Shown here: positions 24,860 to 33,560 of the stretch, in pieces
Position numbering within the stretch: the first letter of the stretch is position 1
How the letters are laid out: each line of letters starts with the position of its first letter
NCBI GenBank assembly: GCA_947591155.1
Contig: CANQDA010000001.1
Span: 62,001 to 126,000 of the forward strand
Length of the DNA stretch: 64,000 nucleotides
Reading direction: 5' to 3'
Source: an uncultured Lachnospiraceae bacterium
Lineage (GTDB): Bacteria; Bacillota; Clostridia; Lachnospirales; Lachnospiraceae
The notes under the pieces: model-generated
Database searches by the model: none
Told to the model about the DNA's origin: nothing
What the model saw: only the letters and a program-made list of their open reading frames with translations
Program-made: the position numbers and the translations under genes

Positions 24860-26491
24860 TTATCCCGGCATGCCCGGGAATCTCACAGTCACCTTGAACA
24901 GGTCTCCGTCCGTCGCGACCTCCAGCTCGCCGCCCATGTTGTGCACGAAACTCGACGAGATAGCAAGGCCCAGTCCGTGGCCCTCGGTCGTCCTCGCCTT
25001 GTCGCCGCGCACGAAGCGCTCTGTGATCTCCTCCGGGGAAAAATCCATCTCATAAGACGCGATGTTTTTCATCCGCAGCTCAACCTGTCCGTCCACGCGG
25101 GCGGTCTCAATGTAGATACGCGTGCCTTCCAGAGAATATTTCAGCGCGTTTCCCAACAGGTTCTGCACGACACGGTACACCTTGTTGTTGTCCCCGGCAA
25201 AGAGCAGCGCCTCCTCCGTAAAGCTTGTGCGGATCTCCCTGCCGCTCGCGCGAATCACATCCTCCATATCGCCCAGCGTCTGCTCTAACAGCCTGCGCAT
25301 GTCGAGGATATCAATCGTCATCTGATCCGCTCCGCTCGTCGCCTTCGAAAGGTCAAACAGATCCTGTATCATATTTTTCAGCTGCTCCTGCTTTGAGGAG
25401 ATGATCTCCACATAGTCCCGCGCTTCCGCGCTTAAGTCTTCCTTCTTGAGCAGGTCCGTGTATCCAACCATCGAGGTCAGCGGCGTCTTCAGGTCGTGCG
25501 AAACATTCGTGATCAGATCGATCTTCAGCCGCTCCGCCTGTACCTGCTTCTCCACGCTGTCTCTCATCGCGCTGTTGATGTTCCTCAGCTGAACCGATGT
25601 CTCATACAGAAGCGCCTTTTCCGAAAGGGCGTGCTTCTCCGACAGCTCCTCCCCCTCCGACATGCAGCGGATCTGCTCCGCCAGACGTCCGATCTCCTGC
25701 GAGAGCCTGCCGGAAAACCCCACGCGCAGGAACAGGACAAAAAGTGCGAGAATACAGAGACCCGTCGCCGCCCCGGCCTCTCCGATATAGTCCATCGCCG
25801 ACAACGACGCGATGCAGCCGACCACCGTCAAAAAAGCCGCCAGTACGATGCTGCCCCTGTGCCGGTTCTGCAGCCGTTTCTCAAGCGTTGTCCTCTCTCG
25901 GTAACGCCTTACCAGCGCCCAGATCAGGGAGGTCTCTGACATGATCTTTTGCCTGCGCTGACGGTCAAGCAGCGTCAGGCTTCCGTAAAATACGAAGAGC
26001 AGAAGCAAAAGCCGCAGACCGAAAGCGGCGCCATCCCACACCCGAAGAACGCTGTATACCGGGAAAGCCACGCTAAGCCTCTCATACAAGATGACGTCGC
26101 CTAATCCCCATTCAAAGCCGAACGCCACGTCCGCCCAGATCAGTCCCGTACCCAGGACGATCAGCACCAGAACCTCCGTTCTGATGCGGTCAAGTCGCCA
26201 CGGCTTTCTGATACTTTCCCTGAGCGGATGTTTTTTGAAAAAAACGCTCAGGACATGCGCGAAGCAAACAGCCAGAAGCGCCGCGACGACCGCAAGTATC
26301 ATGAATCGATACAGATACCGCCGCGCGAGTACGATCTGATGTCTGACCGAATAAAAGCGGTAGTACCTCAGATAGATCATGAGAAAGGTCGCAAAAACAG
26401 ATTCCTGCAGAAAAAACACAGTCAAAAGGACCGCCTGCTTCCGCTCTGAGAATCGCTCGAAATCAATCAAATTTTTCAATCTTGTAGCCAA
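24860..26491 (-). CDS. membrane sensor histidine kinase
   Basis: A 543-residue kinase. The N-terminal half has about seven hydrophobic segments with a HAMP-like stretch before the kinase core. The H-box is NVSHDLKTPLTSMVGY (His near residue 331), the N-box is VVQNLLGNALKYS, and the G-box is GHGLGLAISSSFVHNMGG. The layout is like the multi-membrane kinases paired with VanR-type regulators in clostridia. It overlaps the regulator gene by 29 nt and the start read here is TTG, so the exact N-terminus is uncertain. The signal is unknown. Confidence 0.88.
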   Translation of the reverse strand: MATRLKNLIDFERFSERKQAVLLTVFFLQESVFATFLMIYLRYYRFYSVRHQIVLARRYLYRFMILAVVAALLAVCFAHVLSVFFKKHPLRESIRKPWRLDRIRTEVLVLIVLGTGLIWADVAFGFEWGLGDVILYERLSVAFPVYSVLRVWDGAAFGLRLLLLLFVFYGSLTLLDRQRRQKIMSETSLIWALVRRYRERTTLEKRLQNRHRGSIVLAAFLTVVGCIASLSAMDYIGEAGAATGLCILALFVLFLRVGFSGRLSQEIGRLAEQIRCMSEGEELSEKHALSEKALLYETSVQLRNINSAMRDSVEKQVQAERLKIDLITNVSHDLKTPLTSMVGYTDLLKKEDLSAEARDYVEIISSKQEQLKNMIQDLFDLSKATSGADQMTIDILDMRRLLEQTLGDMEDVIRASGREIRTSFTEEALLFAGDNNKVYRVVQNLLGNALKYSLEGTRIYIETARVDGQVELRMKNIASYEMDFSPEEITERFVRGDKARTTEGHGLGLAISSSFVHNMGGELEVATDGDLFKVTVRFPGMPG

Positions 26492-27170
26492 TCCCCCACA
26501 CCACCTTTAAATATTTCGGGTTCTTCGGCGTGATCTCGATCTTCTCCCGGATCCGCCGGATATGCACCATCACCGTATTCTCCACGCCGTAGGCCTCTTC
26601 CTGCCAGATCCGGCTGTAGATCTCCTCCGCCGAGAACACATAGCCCGGATGGCTCATCAGAAGCTCCACGATCTTGTACTCGGTCGCGGTCAGGCGGACA
26701 GGCTCCGAGTCTACCGTCAGCTCCTTCGTGTTGCGGTTCAGCACGAGACCGCCATTCTTCAGGAGATCCTCCCCGCCTCCCTGATCCGCCACCGCCCCGA
26801 GCGAAAAATAGCGCCGCAGCTGGGATTTCACGCGAGCCATCAGCTCCGCCGTGTTGTACGGCTTCGTCACGTAGTCGTCCGCGCCCATCGAGAGTCCCAG
26901 CACCTTGTCGCTCTCCTCGGTCTTCGCGGAGAGCATAATGATCGGAATGTTGTTCTTCTCCCGAATCTTCATCAGCGCCGACAGTCCGTTGAGCTTTGGC
27001 ATCATCACGTCCAGTATGATCAGGTGGATCGGATTCTGCGACAGCACGTCGAGCGCCTCCATCCCCTCATACGCCTTGAAGACCCGGTATCCTTCCAGCT
27101 CCAGAAGCCGTGAGAGCGAGCGCACGATCTCCCGGTCGTCGTCCACCACAAGAATATTATATGTATCCAT
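26463..27170 (-). CDS. OmpR/PhoB-family response regulator
   Basis: A 235-residue regulator from the ATG at 27170 (GGGGGAGG upstream). The receiver domain has the acidic pair in VVDDDREIV, the phospho-acceptor Asp54 in LIILDVMMPK and Lys in DDYVTKPY. The C-terminal winged helix (about 135-235) contains TATEYKIVELLMSHPGYVFS and ENTVMVHIRRIREKIE. It is the cognate regulator of the kinase that overlaps its 3' end. Target genes are unknown; no clear direct-repeat operator was found nearby. Confidence 0.93.
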   Translation of the reverse strand: MDTYNILVVDDDREIVRSLSRLLELEGYRVFKAYEGMEALDVLSQNPIHLIILDVMMPKLNGLSALMKIREKNNIPIIMLSAKTEESDKVLGLSMGADDYVTKPYNTAELMARVKSQLRRYFSLGAVADQGGGEDLLKNGGLVLNRNTKELTVDSEPVRLTATEYKIVELLMSHPGYVFSAEEIYSRIWQEEAYGVENTVMVHIRRIREKIEITPKNPKYLKVVWGIGYKIEKFD

Positions 27171-27293
27171 TCGCAACAGCCTCCCCCTACCGGCAACTCA
27201 CGATCCCGCCGGCATGCCGCCTGGAACGCTTCTTTCCTGTGTGGCTAGCGCCCCGCGTTTCCGGCATCTCTGAACTCAGTATAACAGACAACG

Positions 27294-27322
27294 ACTATAT
27301 TTTCTTTATGTATTTCTGACAA
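27294..27322 (-). promoter_or_regulatory. sigma-A promoter of the two-component operon
   Basis: Minus-strand -35 TTGTCA (27317-27322), 17-nt spacer, -10 TATAGT (27294-27299). The leader is about 120 nt. A second -10-like TATACT lies downstream at about 27279-27284. Confidence 0.6.
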
Positions 27323-27340
27323 TTTTCTTAAGAAAGAATC

Positions 27341-27398
27341 AAAAAAGAGAGCTGCAAAACCGCCTGTCCGAACGGATATCCGCGGACAAACACCGTTT
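27341..27398 (-). terminator. possible terminator after radA
   Basis: In the 300-nt gap between the two-component promoter and radA. TGTCCG (27365-27370) pairs with CGGACA (27383-27388), flanked by AAAC/GTTT arms, and a TTTTTT run follows on the minus strand. The spacing between stem and U-run is long, so the call is tentative. The rest of this gap (27399-27478) shows nothing I can name. Confidence 0.35.
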
Positions 27399-27478
27399 AA
27401 GCAAACTCCCTCGCTGATTTTTCCTTACTCCTATAAAAGTGATGTGATCGTCTTCTGCCATTGCTTTTATCGCACGTT

Positions 27479-28840
27479 CTATACGATTGCCCGGATCGCC
27501 TCGCGCACGTTCTTAACGCCGACCAGCCGGATCTCCTTGACCCGCGCCGCCTGTCTTTTGCAGGCTTCGGGCAGGATCACCGTGTCGAAGCCGAGGCGCT
27601 TCGCCTCACGGACGCGCTGCTCCGCCATGCTGACCGAACGTACCTCGCCGCTCAGGCCCACCTCTCCAAACGCGATCGTCTTCTCGTCGATCGGCTGGTC
27701 CTTCATGCTCGACGCGATGGCAAGAATGATGCCGAGATCCAGGGCGGGCTCGTTCATGCGGATACCTCCGGCGATGTTGACGTAGGCGTCGCAGGAGGAA
27801 AGTCCCAGTCCCGCGCGCTTTTCAAGCACCGCCATCAACAGGTTGACCCGGTTTAAGTCCGTCCCCGCCGCGGTCCTGCGCGGAAACGCCAGGTTCGTCT
27901 TGCACACAAGCGCCTGCACCTCGAGAAGCACCGGCCTTGTGCCCTCCATCGTGCAGGCCACGACAGAGCCGGAAGCGCCCTCCGGCTTTCCCTCCAGCAT
28001 GTACTCCGACGGATTCGGCACCTCCGCGAGCCCGCTCTCGCGCATCTCGAACACGCCAATCTCGTTCGTGGAACCGAAGCGGTTTTTCACGCCGCGCAGC
28101 ACGCGGTACGCTGCGTGACGGTCTCCCTCGAAGTAGAGCACAGTGTCCACCATGTGCTCGAGCACGCGCGGTCCGGCCACGACGCCCTCCTTCGTAACAT
28201 GTCCGACGATGAAGATCGAGATGTTCATGCCCTTCGCGATCTGCAGCAGGACGCCCGTGGACTCCCGCACCTGTGAGACGCTGCCCGGGGCTGAAGTGAC
28301 GTCCTCATTGTACATCGTCTGGATCGAGTCGATGATCACGATCTCCGGAGCCGTCTTCGTGATGGCCTCACGGATATCTTCAAGATTCGTCTCGCAGAGG
28401 ATCATCAGCTGATCTGTAAACTCTCCCATGCGCTGCGCGCGCATTCGGATCTGTTGCAGGGATTCCTCCCCGGAAATGTAGAGCACACGCTTCCCTGCCT
28501 GAGAGAGATTGCGGCACACCTGGAGAAGCAGCGTGGACTTGCCGATGCCCGGATCGCCGCCCACCAGGACAAGCGAGCCCTGCACGATACCGCCGCCCAG
28601 CACGCGATCCAGTTCCCCGATCCCGGTCGACATCCGCGTGGTCGTGCTCATCTCGATCTGTGACAGCGCAAGGGGCTGCGCGGTCTCCCGCCGCGCAGCT
28701 CCCGCCGTCGCCTTTTTTGTGATCATTTTCGGTTCTTCCGCAAAGGTATTCCACTCCCTGCAGCCGGGGCACTGCCCCATCCACTTCGAAGACTCGAAGC
28801 CGCAGTTCTGACAGAAGAACACGGATCTTGCCTTTGCCAT
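27479..28840 (-). CDS. radA: DNA repair protein RadA
   Basis: A full-length 453-residue RadA. The zinc finger has Cys10, Cys13, Cys24 and Cys27 (CQNCG...CPGC), Walker A GGDPGIGKST lies at residues 94-103, and the RadA-specific KNRFG motif is in VKNRFGSTNEIG. A C-terminal Lon-like domain carries GLSGEVRSV. RadA is a RecA-like motor that promotes branch migration in recombination. It follows clpC and an unknown gene, echoing the common clpC-radA linkage of Firmicutes. Its ATG directly follows the upstream stop codon. Confidence 0.96.
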   Translation of the reverse strand: MAKARSVFFCQNCGFESSKWMGQCPGCREWNTFAEEPKMITKKATAGAARRETAQPLALSQIEMSTTTRMSTGIGELDRVLGGGIVQGSLVLVGGDPGIGKSTLLLQVCRNLSQAGKRVLYISGEESLQQIRMRAQRMGEFTDQLMILCETNLEDIREAITKTAPEIVIIDSIQTMYNEDVTSAPGSVSQVRESTGVLLQIAKGMNISIFIVGHVTKEGVVAGPRVLEHMVDTVLYFEGDRHAAYRVLRGVKNRFGSTNEIGVFEMRESGLAEVPNPSEYMLEGKPEGASGSVVACTMEGTRPVLLEVQALVCKTNLAFPRRTAAGTDLNRVNLLMAVLEKRAGLGLSSCDAYVNIAGGIRMNEPALDLGIILAIASSMKDQPIDEKTIAFGEVGLSGEVRSVSMAEQRVREAKRLGFDTVILPEACKRQAARVKEIRLVGVKNVREAIRAIV

Positions 28841-29254
28841 TTACAGCTTCACTGCCTTTACCGGAATGCTGCCCACTGTGCCCGCCTCCACGCTGAGCAC
28901 CAGCTTGCCTCCCATATTCGTCTTCATCGTACCGATGTTTGTGTCGTTAATATAGATCTTATACTCCGCGTCCTCCTCGAGGCCGAGAATGATCTGCGTG
29001 TCCTTCGTCCCCTCCACCTGAAACGAGATGCCGTTCTCCGTCTCGCGGAAATTGTAAACAGCAGTCCCCGGAACAGACTCATAGACAAACATGCCGTTGC
29101 GCTCCAGCTTCGTGATGTCCGCGAACGTCTTCACCTTGTACAGATCGCCGTCGTGCTCGTAATCCGAACGCTTCTGCTTCTCGGAAAGCTCGTAATCCCC
29201 AAAACTGAGTGTCCCGTCTGTTTCTGTGCGTATCAGCTCTTTGATCCCTGACAT
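28841..29254 (-). CDS. unknown 137-aa protein between clpC and radA
   Basis: A predicted soluble, mostly beta protein (MSGIKELIRTETDGTLSFGD at the start). There is no signal peptide, membrane helix or recognisable motif. The C-terminal half has regular alternation (YKIYINDTNIGTMKTNMGGK), suggesting a beta-sandwich or beta-roll. It is translated from an ATG with GGAGGG upstream, and its stop abuts the radA start, so it is co-expressed with radA. The first part reads like a short phospho-relay or scaffold protein, but I have no basis for a function. Confidence 0.7.
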   Translation of the reverse strand: MSGIKELIRTETDGTLSFGDYELSEKQKRSDYEHDGDLYKVKTFADITKLERNGMFVYESVPGTAVYNFRETENGISFQVEGTKDTQIILGLEEDAEYKIYINDTNIGTMKTNMGGKLVLSVEAGTVGSIPVKAVKL

Positions 29255-29393
29255 TGTGTTGCCCTCCTGATTTTCCTATAGTATCTCTTTATTCTGAACC
29301 GCGCGAGCCTGATGAAAAATCCATGTTTCCCATCCGGTACAGCATATCAGTTCCTGAATATCTTACCATAATCTCAGCCGGAATTCCACTCTC

Positions 29394-31835
29394 TCAGACG
29401 GAAAATGATATTTTTCCGTTCCGGCAGAATACGCGCACGGTGTCTCCCTCGCGCACCTTTCCGGCGAGGATCTCCTCCGCCAGCATATCCTCGACCTTGC
29501 TCTGCACCGCGCGCCGCAGCGGCCGCGCCCCGTATTTCACGTCGAAGCCCTCTTTGGCGATATACTGCCGCACCGCCGGGCTGAATTTCAGCTCGAGCTG
29601 CATCTGTTCCCTGCAGCGTTTTCTCAGCTCGTCGAGCAGAAGACCGGCAATGTCGCGGATGTCCGGTTCCGTGAGCGCGTGGAACACGATGGTCTCGTCG
29701 ATGCGGTTCAGAAACTCGGGGCGGAAGATCCTTCGCACTTCCTCGAGCACACTGGATTTCATCGTCTCGTAATTTTTCTTCTCGTCGTTCCCTGCGCCAA
29801 ACCCGAGATGTTTCGGCGCGACGATCGACTGCGCCCCCGCGTTCGAGGTCATGATCAGGATCGTGTTCTTGAAATCGATCTTGCGCCCCTGGCCATCCGT
29901 GATGTGTCCTTCGTCCAACACCTGAAGAAGAATATTGAACACGTCCGGATGCGCTTTCTCGATCTCGTCAAACAGGACGACCGAGTAGGGATTTCTGCGC
30001 ACCTTCTCGCTGAGCTGACCGCCCTCGTCGTATCCCACATATCCGGGCGGCGAGCCGACAAGTCTCGATACGCTGTGCTTTTCCATATACTCTGACATGT
30101 CCACGCGGATCATCGACTGCTCGCTGCCGAACACCACATCCGCGAGCGCCTTGGAAAGCTCGGTCTTGCCGACGCCGGTCGGCCCCAGGAACAGGAACGA
30201 TCCGATCGGACGATTCGGGCTCTTCAGGCCTGCGCGGCTTCTGCGAATCGCGCGCGCGACCGCCTGCACCGCCTCCTCCTGCCCGATGACGCGGTGATGC
30301 AGGAGCTGATCCAGCTTCAGAAGCTTCTTTCCCTCCTGGTCCGCAAGCTTCTGCACCGGGACTTTCGTCCAGATCGACACGATCTGCGCGACGTCTTCTT
30401 CCGTCACGACGGACTTCCGCCCCTGCTGCTTTTTGCGGATCCGCTTCTTCTCGCGCTCCAGCTTCAGCTGCAGTGCTTCTTTTTCCTGATTCAGCTGTTT
30501 CGCATCTTCGATACGGCCTTCCTGCAGCGCATGCTCGCGGTCGGAAAGGAGCTTGTCATACTGCTCCTGGAGCTCGGACACATGTCCTGAATCGCTGTAA
30601 TATCCCAACTGCCTCCGCGCGGAGGCCTCGTCGATGAGGTCGATCGCCTTGTCCGGCAGAAAGCGGTCGTTGATATAGCGCCTCGAGAGCTTCACCGCCG
30701 CCTTAATCGCCTCGTCCGTGATCTGCACGCCGTGATGCCGCTCATAGGTCGGACGCAGGCCGCGCAGGATCTCCTCTGTCTCCTCCTCGGACGGCTCCTC
30801 CACGCGCACCGGCTGAAATCTGCGCTCCAGAGCCGGATCCTTCTCAATATACTTACGGTACTCCTCAATCGTCGTCGCGCCGATCAGCTGAATCTCGCCG
30901 CGCGACAGCGACGGCTTCAGGATGTTGGATGCGTCGAGCGCTCCCTCCGCGCCGCCCGCTCCGATGATCGTGTGCAGCTCATCCACGAAGAGCAGCACGT
31001 CTCCGCTGTCCGCCACCTCGCGTATGATACGCTTGATGCGCTCCTCAAACTCACCGCGGTACTTCGATCCCGCGACCATCCCGGCCATATCGAGCGTCAC
31101 GACACGCTTGCCGCGCATCGGCTCCGGCACCTGCTCCGCGACGACGCGCTGCGCGAGTCCCTCCACGATCGCAGTCTTGCCGACGCCCGGCTCACCGATC
31201 AGGCAGGGATTGTTTTTCGTCCTTCTGCTCAGGATCTGAACAATGCGCTCAGTCTCCTGCTGTCGTCCGACCGTCACGTCAAGCTTATGCGCCGCCGCGA
31301 GCTCTGTCAGATCCCGGCTGTACTGGTCGAGCACAGGCGTATTCGACGATCCTCCGTCCGAGCGCGCCCCATGCGCAAGCTCCTTGTATTTGTCCTCCGG
31401 GATCCCCATCACAGAGGCCAGATCCAGAAACAATTTCTGAAGATTCACGCCGAGCGTATGCAGCAGCCTCGCCGCCACACACTCGACGTCCTGCAGGATC
31501 GCCAGAAGGATATGCTCGGTCCCGGTCTGCTCGCTCCCAAGGAGCTGCGCTTCCGTGACGCTCGCCTGAAGGATCTCCTGCGCGCGCGGGGTCCACCCCT
31601 CCTCCTGTGCCGAGAGCACGCTCCCGTCCGGCGCGATCAGACGGTCGATCAGCTCCCGCAGCTTCTCCTCCTCCACATGGTGCGCCCGCAGGATCGCTCC
31701 CGCGGTTCCCTTCGGCTCCTGTATCAGTCCGATCAGAAGATGTTCGGAGCCCACATAGCTGTGCCCGCAGCTTCTGGCCGCTTTCTCCGCCAGATTCTGC
31801 GCCTGCACGGCACTCTTTGTAAAATTATCCTGCAT
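29394..31835 (-). CDS. clpC: ATP-dependent Clp protease ATPase subunit ClpC
   Basis: An 813-residue class I Clp/Hsp100 ATPase: two Clp-N repeats (about 1-145), Walker A GEPGVGKTAIVEG (about 213), a coiled middle domain (LQEQYDKLLSDREHALQEGR onward), Walker A GPTGVGKTELSKA (about 548), and arginine/sensor motifs in the D2 domain. ClpC unfolds substrates for ClpP and controls stress responses and development. Its ATG overlaps the stop of the upstream GntR gene by one base, so the two are translationally coupled. The usual partners ctsR, mcsA and mcsB are absent here. Confidence 0.95.
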   Translation of the reverse strand: MQDNFTKSAVQAQNLAEKAARSCGHSYVGSEHLLIGLIQEPKGTAGAILRAHHVEEEKLRELIDRLIAPDGSVLSAQEEGWTPRAQEILQASVTEAQLLGSEQTGTEHILLAILQDVECVAARLLHTLGVNLQKLFLDLASVMGIPEDKYKELAHGARSDGGSSNTPVLDQYSRDLTELAAAHKLDVTVGRQQETERIVQILSRRTKNNPCLIGEPGVGKTAIVEGLAQRVVAEQVPEPMRGKRVVTLDMAGMVAGSKYRGEFEERIKRIIREVADSGDVLLFVDELHTIIGAGGAEGALDASNILKPSLSRGEIQLIGATTIEEYRKYIEKDPALERRFQPVRVEEPSEEETEEILRGLRPTYERHHGVQITDEAIKAAVKLSRRYINDRFLPDKAIDLIDEASARRQLGYYSDSGHVSELQEQYDKLLSDREHALQEGRIEDAKQLNQEKEALQLKLEREKKRIRKKQQGRKSVVTEEDVAQIVSIWTKVPVQKLADQEGKKLLKLDQLLHHRVIGQEEAVQAVARAIRRSRAGLKSPNRPIGSFLFLGPTGVGKTELSKALADVVFGSEQSMIRVDMSEYMEKHSVSRLVGSPPGYVGYDEGGQLSEKVRRNPYSVVLFDEIEKAHPDVFNILLQVLDEGHITDGQGRKIDFKNTILIMTSNAGAQSIVAPKHLGFGAGNDEKKNYETMKSSVLEEVRRIFRPEFLNRIDETIVFHALTEPDIRDIAGLLLDELRKRCREQMQLELKFSPAVRQYIAKEGFDVKYGARPLRRAVQSKVEDMLAEEILAGKVREGDTVRVFCRNGKISFSV

Positions 31836-32218
31836 CAGTCGTCCTCCTGTTTCCCGTATTCATTGTAGATCTCGTCCACCATCCCGCAAACCTCCTCGCG
31901 CGAGATATCCTGACAATACGCTTTTGCCAGAAGCACGCGGAGCTGCCGCTTCATCTCGGCCATCGCCTGCAGCTTATCGACGTCCACCGCCACGACCGCG
32001 CCCTTTCTGCGGTCGATCGTCACGAATCCTTCCTGACGCAGCACCGAGTACGCCTTGTTCACCGTGTGCATATTGATCCCGATGTCGCCCGCAAGCTGCC
32101 GCACGGACGGGAGCGGGTCTCCCTCCCTGAGCATGGACGTCGCGATCCCCAGTATGATCTGATTCCGAAGCTGCATGTAAAGCGCCTCGTCGCTCTGAAA
32201 ATCTATCTCTATCAGCAT
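31835..32218 (-). CDS. GntR-family regulator, YtrA type
   Basis: A 127-residue regulator from the ATG at 32218 (AGGAGG upstream). The N-terminal winged helix has ALYMQLRNQIILGIATSMLREGDPLPSVRQLA and DIGINMHTVNKAYSVLRQEG. A short C-terminal helical tail is typical of YtrA, which lacks a large effector domain. It is the first gene of the clpC transcript, and repeated GTATG motifs overlap its promoter, so autoregulation is likely. YtrA members usually control ABC transporters; control of clpC would be unusual. Confidence 0.85.
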   Translation of the reverse strand: MLIEIDFQSDEALYMQLRNQIILGIATSMLREGDPLPSVRQLAGDIGINMHTVNKAYSVLRQEGFVTIDRRKGAVVAVDVDKLQAMAEMKRQLRVLLAKAYCQDISREEVCGMVDEIYNEYGKQEDD

Positions 32219-32257
32219 AATGATATTTCCTCCTTTGTATGGTATATTGTGATACAT

Positions 32258-32286
32258 ACTATATAACATACAAGTGCTTCTGTCAA
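32258..32286 (-). promoter_or_regulatory. consensus promoter of gntR-clpC with GTATG-type repeats
   Basis: Minus-strand -35 TTGACA (32281-32286), 17-nt spacer, -10 TATAGT (32258-32263). GTATG/CATAC elements occur in the spacer and just downstream (32236-32275), forming imperfect dyads suited to a GntR dimer. Confidence 0.75.
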
Positions 32287-32423
32287 TCGAAAAATCTCAC
32301 TCCGAGATTTGAACACACAGAAATTTGAATACACAGAAACCTGAATACGCAAGTCTGCGCATAAGAGAGGGGAACGCTGACCGCGTCCCCCTATGTCTTC
32401 TTTTTTCCAAAAAGTCCAGCGTC

Positions 32424-33470
32424 CTACAGATCGATCATATTGATCTCCACGTTCTCCGACTTGCCGTTCTTCGGCTGTCTGCGGCTGTGTCCCTGCTGCG
32501 GCTGTTGTGGCTGTTCCTGATACTCCGGCATCTTCTTCTGTCTCTTTTTCGCCTTCTGTGGCTTCGGCACCGTCGCCGGATCGTCCCGCTCTGTCGACGG
32601 CTCCGGCCGATAGACCTGAAGCTGCGGTTCCGCCTGCTGACTCCGGATCCCTGCCTGACGCTGCTGACTGTTTCCGTACGACGCTTCCTGCGCGCCGTTC
32701 CCGTAATATCCCTGATTCGGATCCCCGGAATAATACTGCTGATTTCCTTCGTAGTATCCCTGCTGTCCGGCAGCCGGATCATACCCCTGCTGTTCCGGCG
32801 GATATCCGTATCCCATATATTCCTGAAGCTCCGCCTTCAGATCCTTTTTCTTGAGGAGCAGGTTGATCACGATGAAAAGAAGCACCACACTGAACGCGAT
32901 CATTCCGTACAGGATGCGCATCAACATCATAGAGCGGTCGCGATAGCTCCTGGTCTCGTCCTTCAAGGCGTCGATCGTATTCTCCGCCTCCTGCAGGGCC
33001 GTCCGGTCTACCTTGACATACCGCGGATCCTCCGTCTCCGGTTCGGTTTCCGTCTCCGGTTCCGTCTGCGGGACCGGCTCTGTCTCCTGAACCGCGACCT
33101 CGCCTCCGCCGACTTCCTTCACATGCAGATAGTACGGATACTGCTCGCCATTCTCCGCCTCGACCGTAATCGTGACCGTTGCCTCGCCGTCCGTCAACTC
33201 CGTTCCCGTGATATCCGCGATCGTGGCGTTTCCGTTCGACGGGATCGGTTCCAGCTCCAATTTCTCCGTCCCGGCCGGCACCCTGACGTCGTACTCGGTC
33301 ACTCCGTACTCAAACTCTGGGAATACCTCTGCCCCCTCTGTCAATATTCCGAGATCCGCGAGAGAATTGTCGTTCGACCCCTCTCCAGCCGCCGCGCCAA
33401 ACGAACACATCCATACCAGGATCGCCGTCAGCACGATCACCGCGCTCCATCTGTAGTTTCGCTTCTTCAT
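32424..33470 (-). CDS. membrane protein with cadherin-like beta-sandwich domain
   Basis: A 348-residue protein: signal peptide (1-27), an extracellular domain (about 35-125) matching the bacterial cadherin-like beta-sandwich pattern (LADLGILTEGAEVFPEFEYG, then VTEYDVRVPAGTEKLELEP), a Thr/Glu/Pro linker (about 130-150), one transmembrane helix (about 185-210, ILYGMIAFSVVLLFIVINLL) and a cytoplasmic tail rich in Gln, Tyr, Gly and Pro. The tail looks disordered. The function is unknown; a wall- or surface-sensing role is speculative. It stands alone between the gntR promoter and purD. Confidence 0.7.
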   Translation of the reverse strand: MKKRNYRWSAVIVLTAILVWMCSFGAAAGEGSNDNSLADLGILTEGAEVFPEFEYGVTEYDVRVPAGTEKLELEPIPSNGNATIADITGTELTDGEATVTITVEAENGEQYPYYLHVKEVGGGEVAVQETEPVPQTEPETETEPETEDPRYVKVDRTALQEAENTIDALKDETRSYRDRSMMLMRILYGMIAFSVVLLFIVINLLLKKKDLKAELQEYMGYGYPPEQQGYDPAAGQQGYYEGNQQYYSGDPNQGYYGNGAQEASYGNSQQRQAGIRSQQAEPQLQVYRPEPSTERDDPATVPKPQKAKKRQKKMPEYQEQPQQPQQGHSRRQPKNGKSENVEINMIDL

Positions 33471-33560
33471 TGTCCTCGCACTCCTAACTAAAGCCTTATT
33501 TCATGTCTGTCCGGCGTCTTCACGGAAATGATCCGTCCCCGCCCGAACAGCTGCGCAGCC

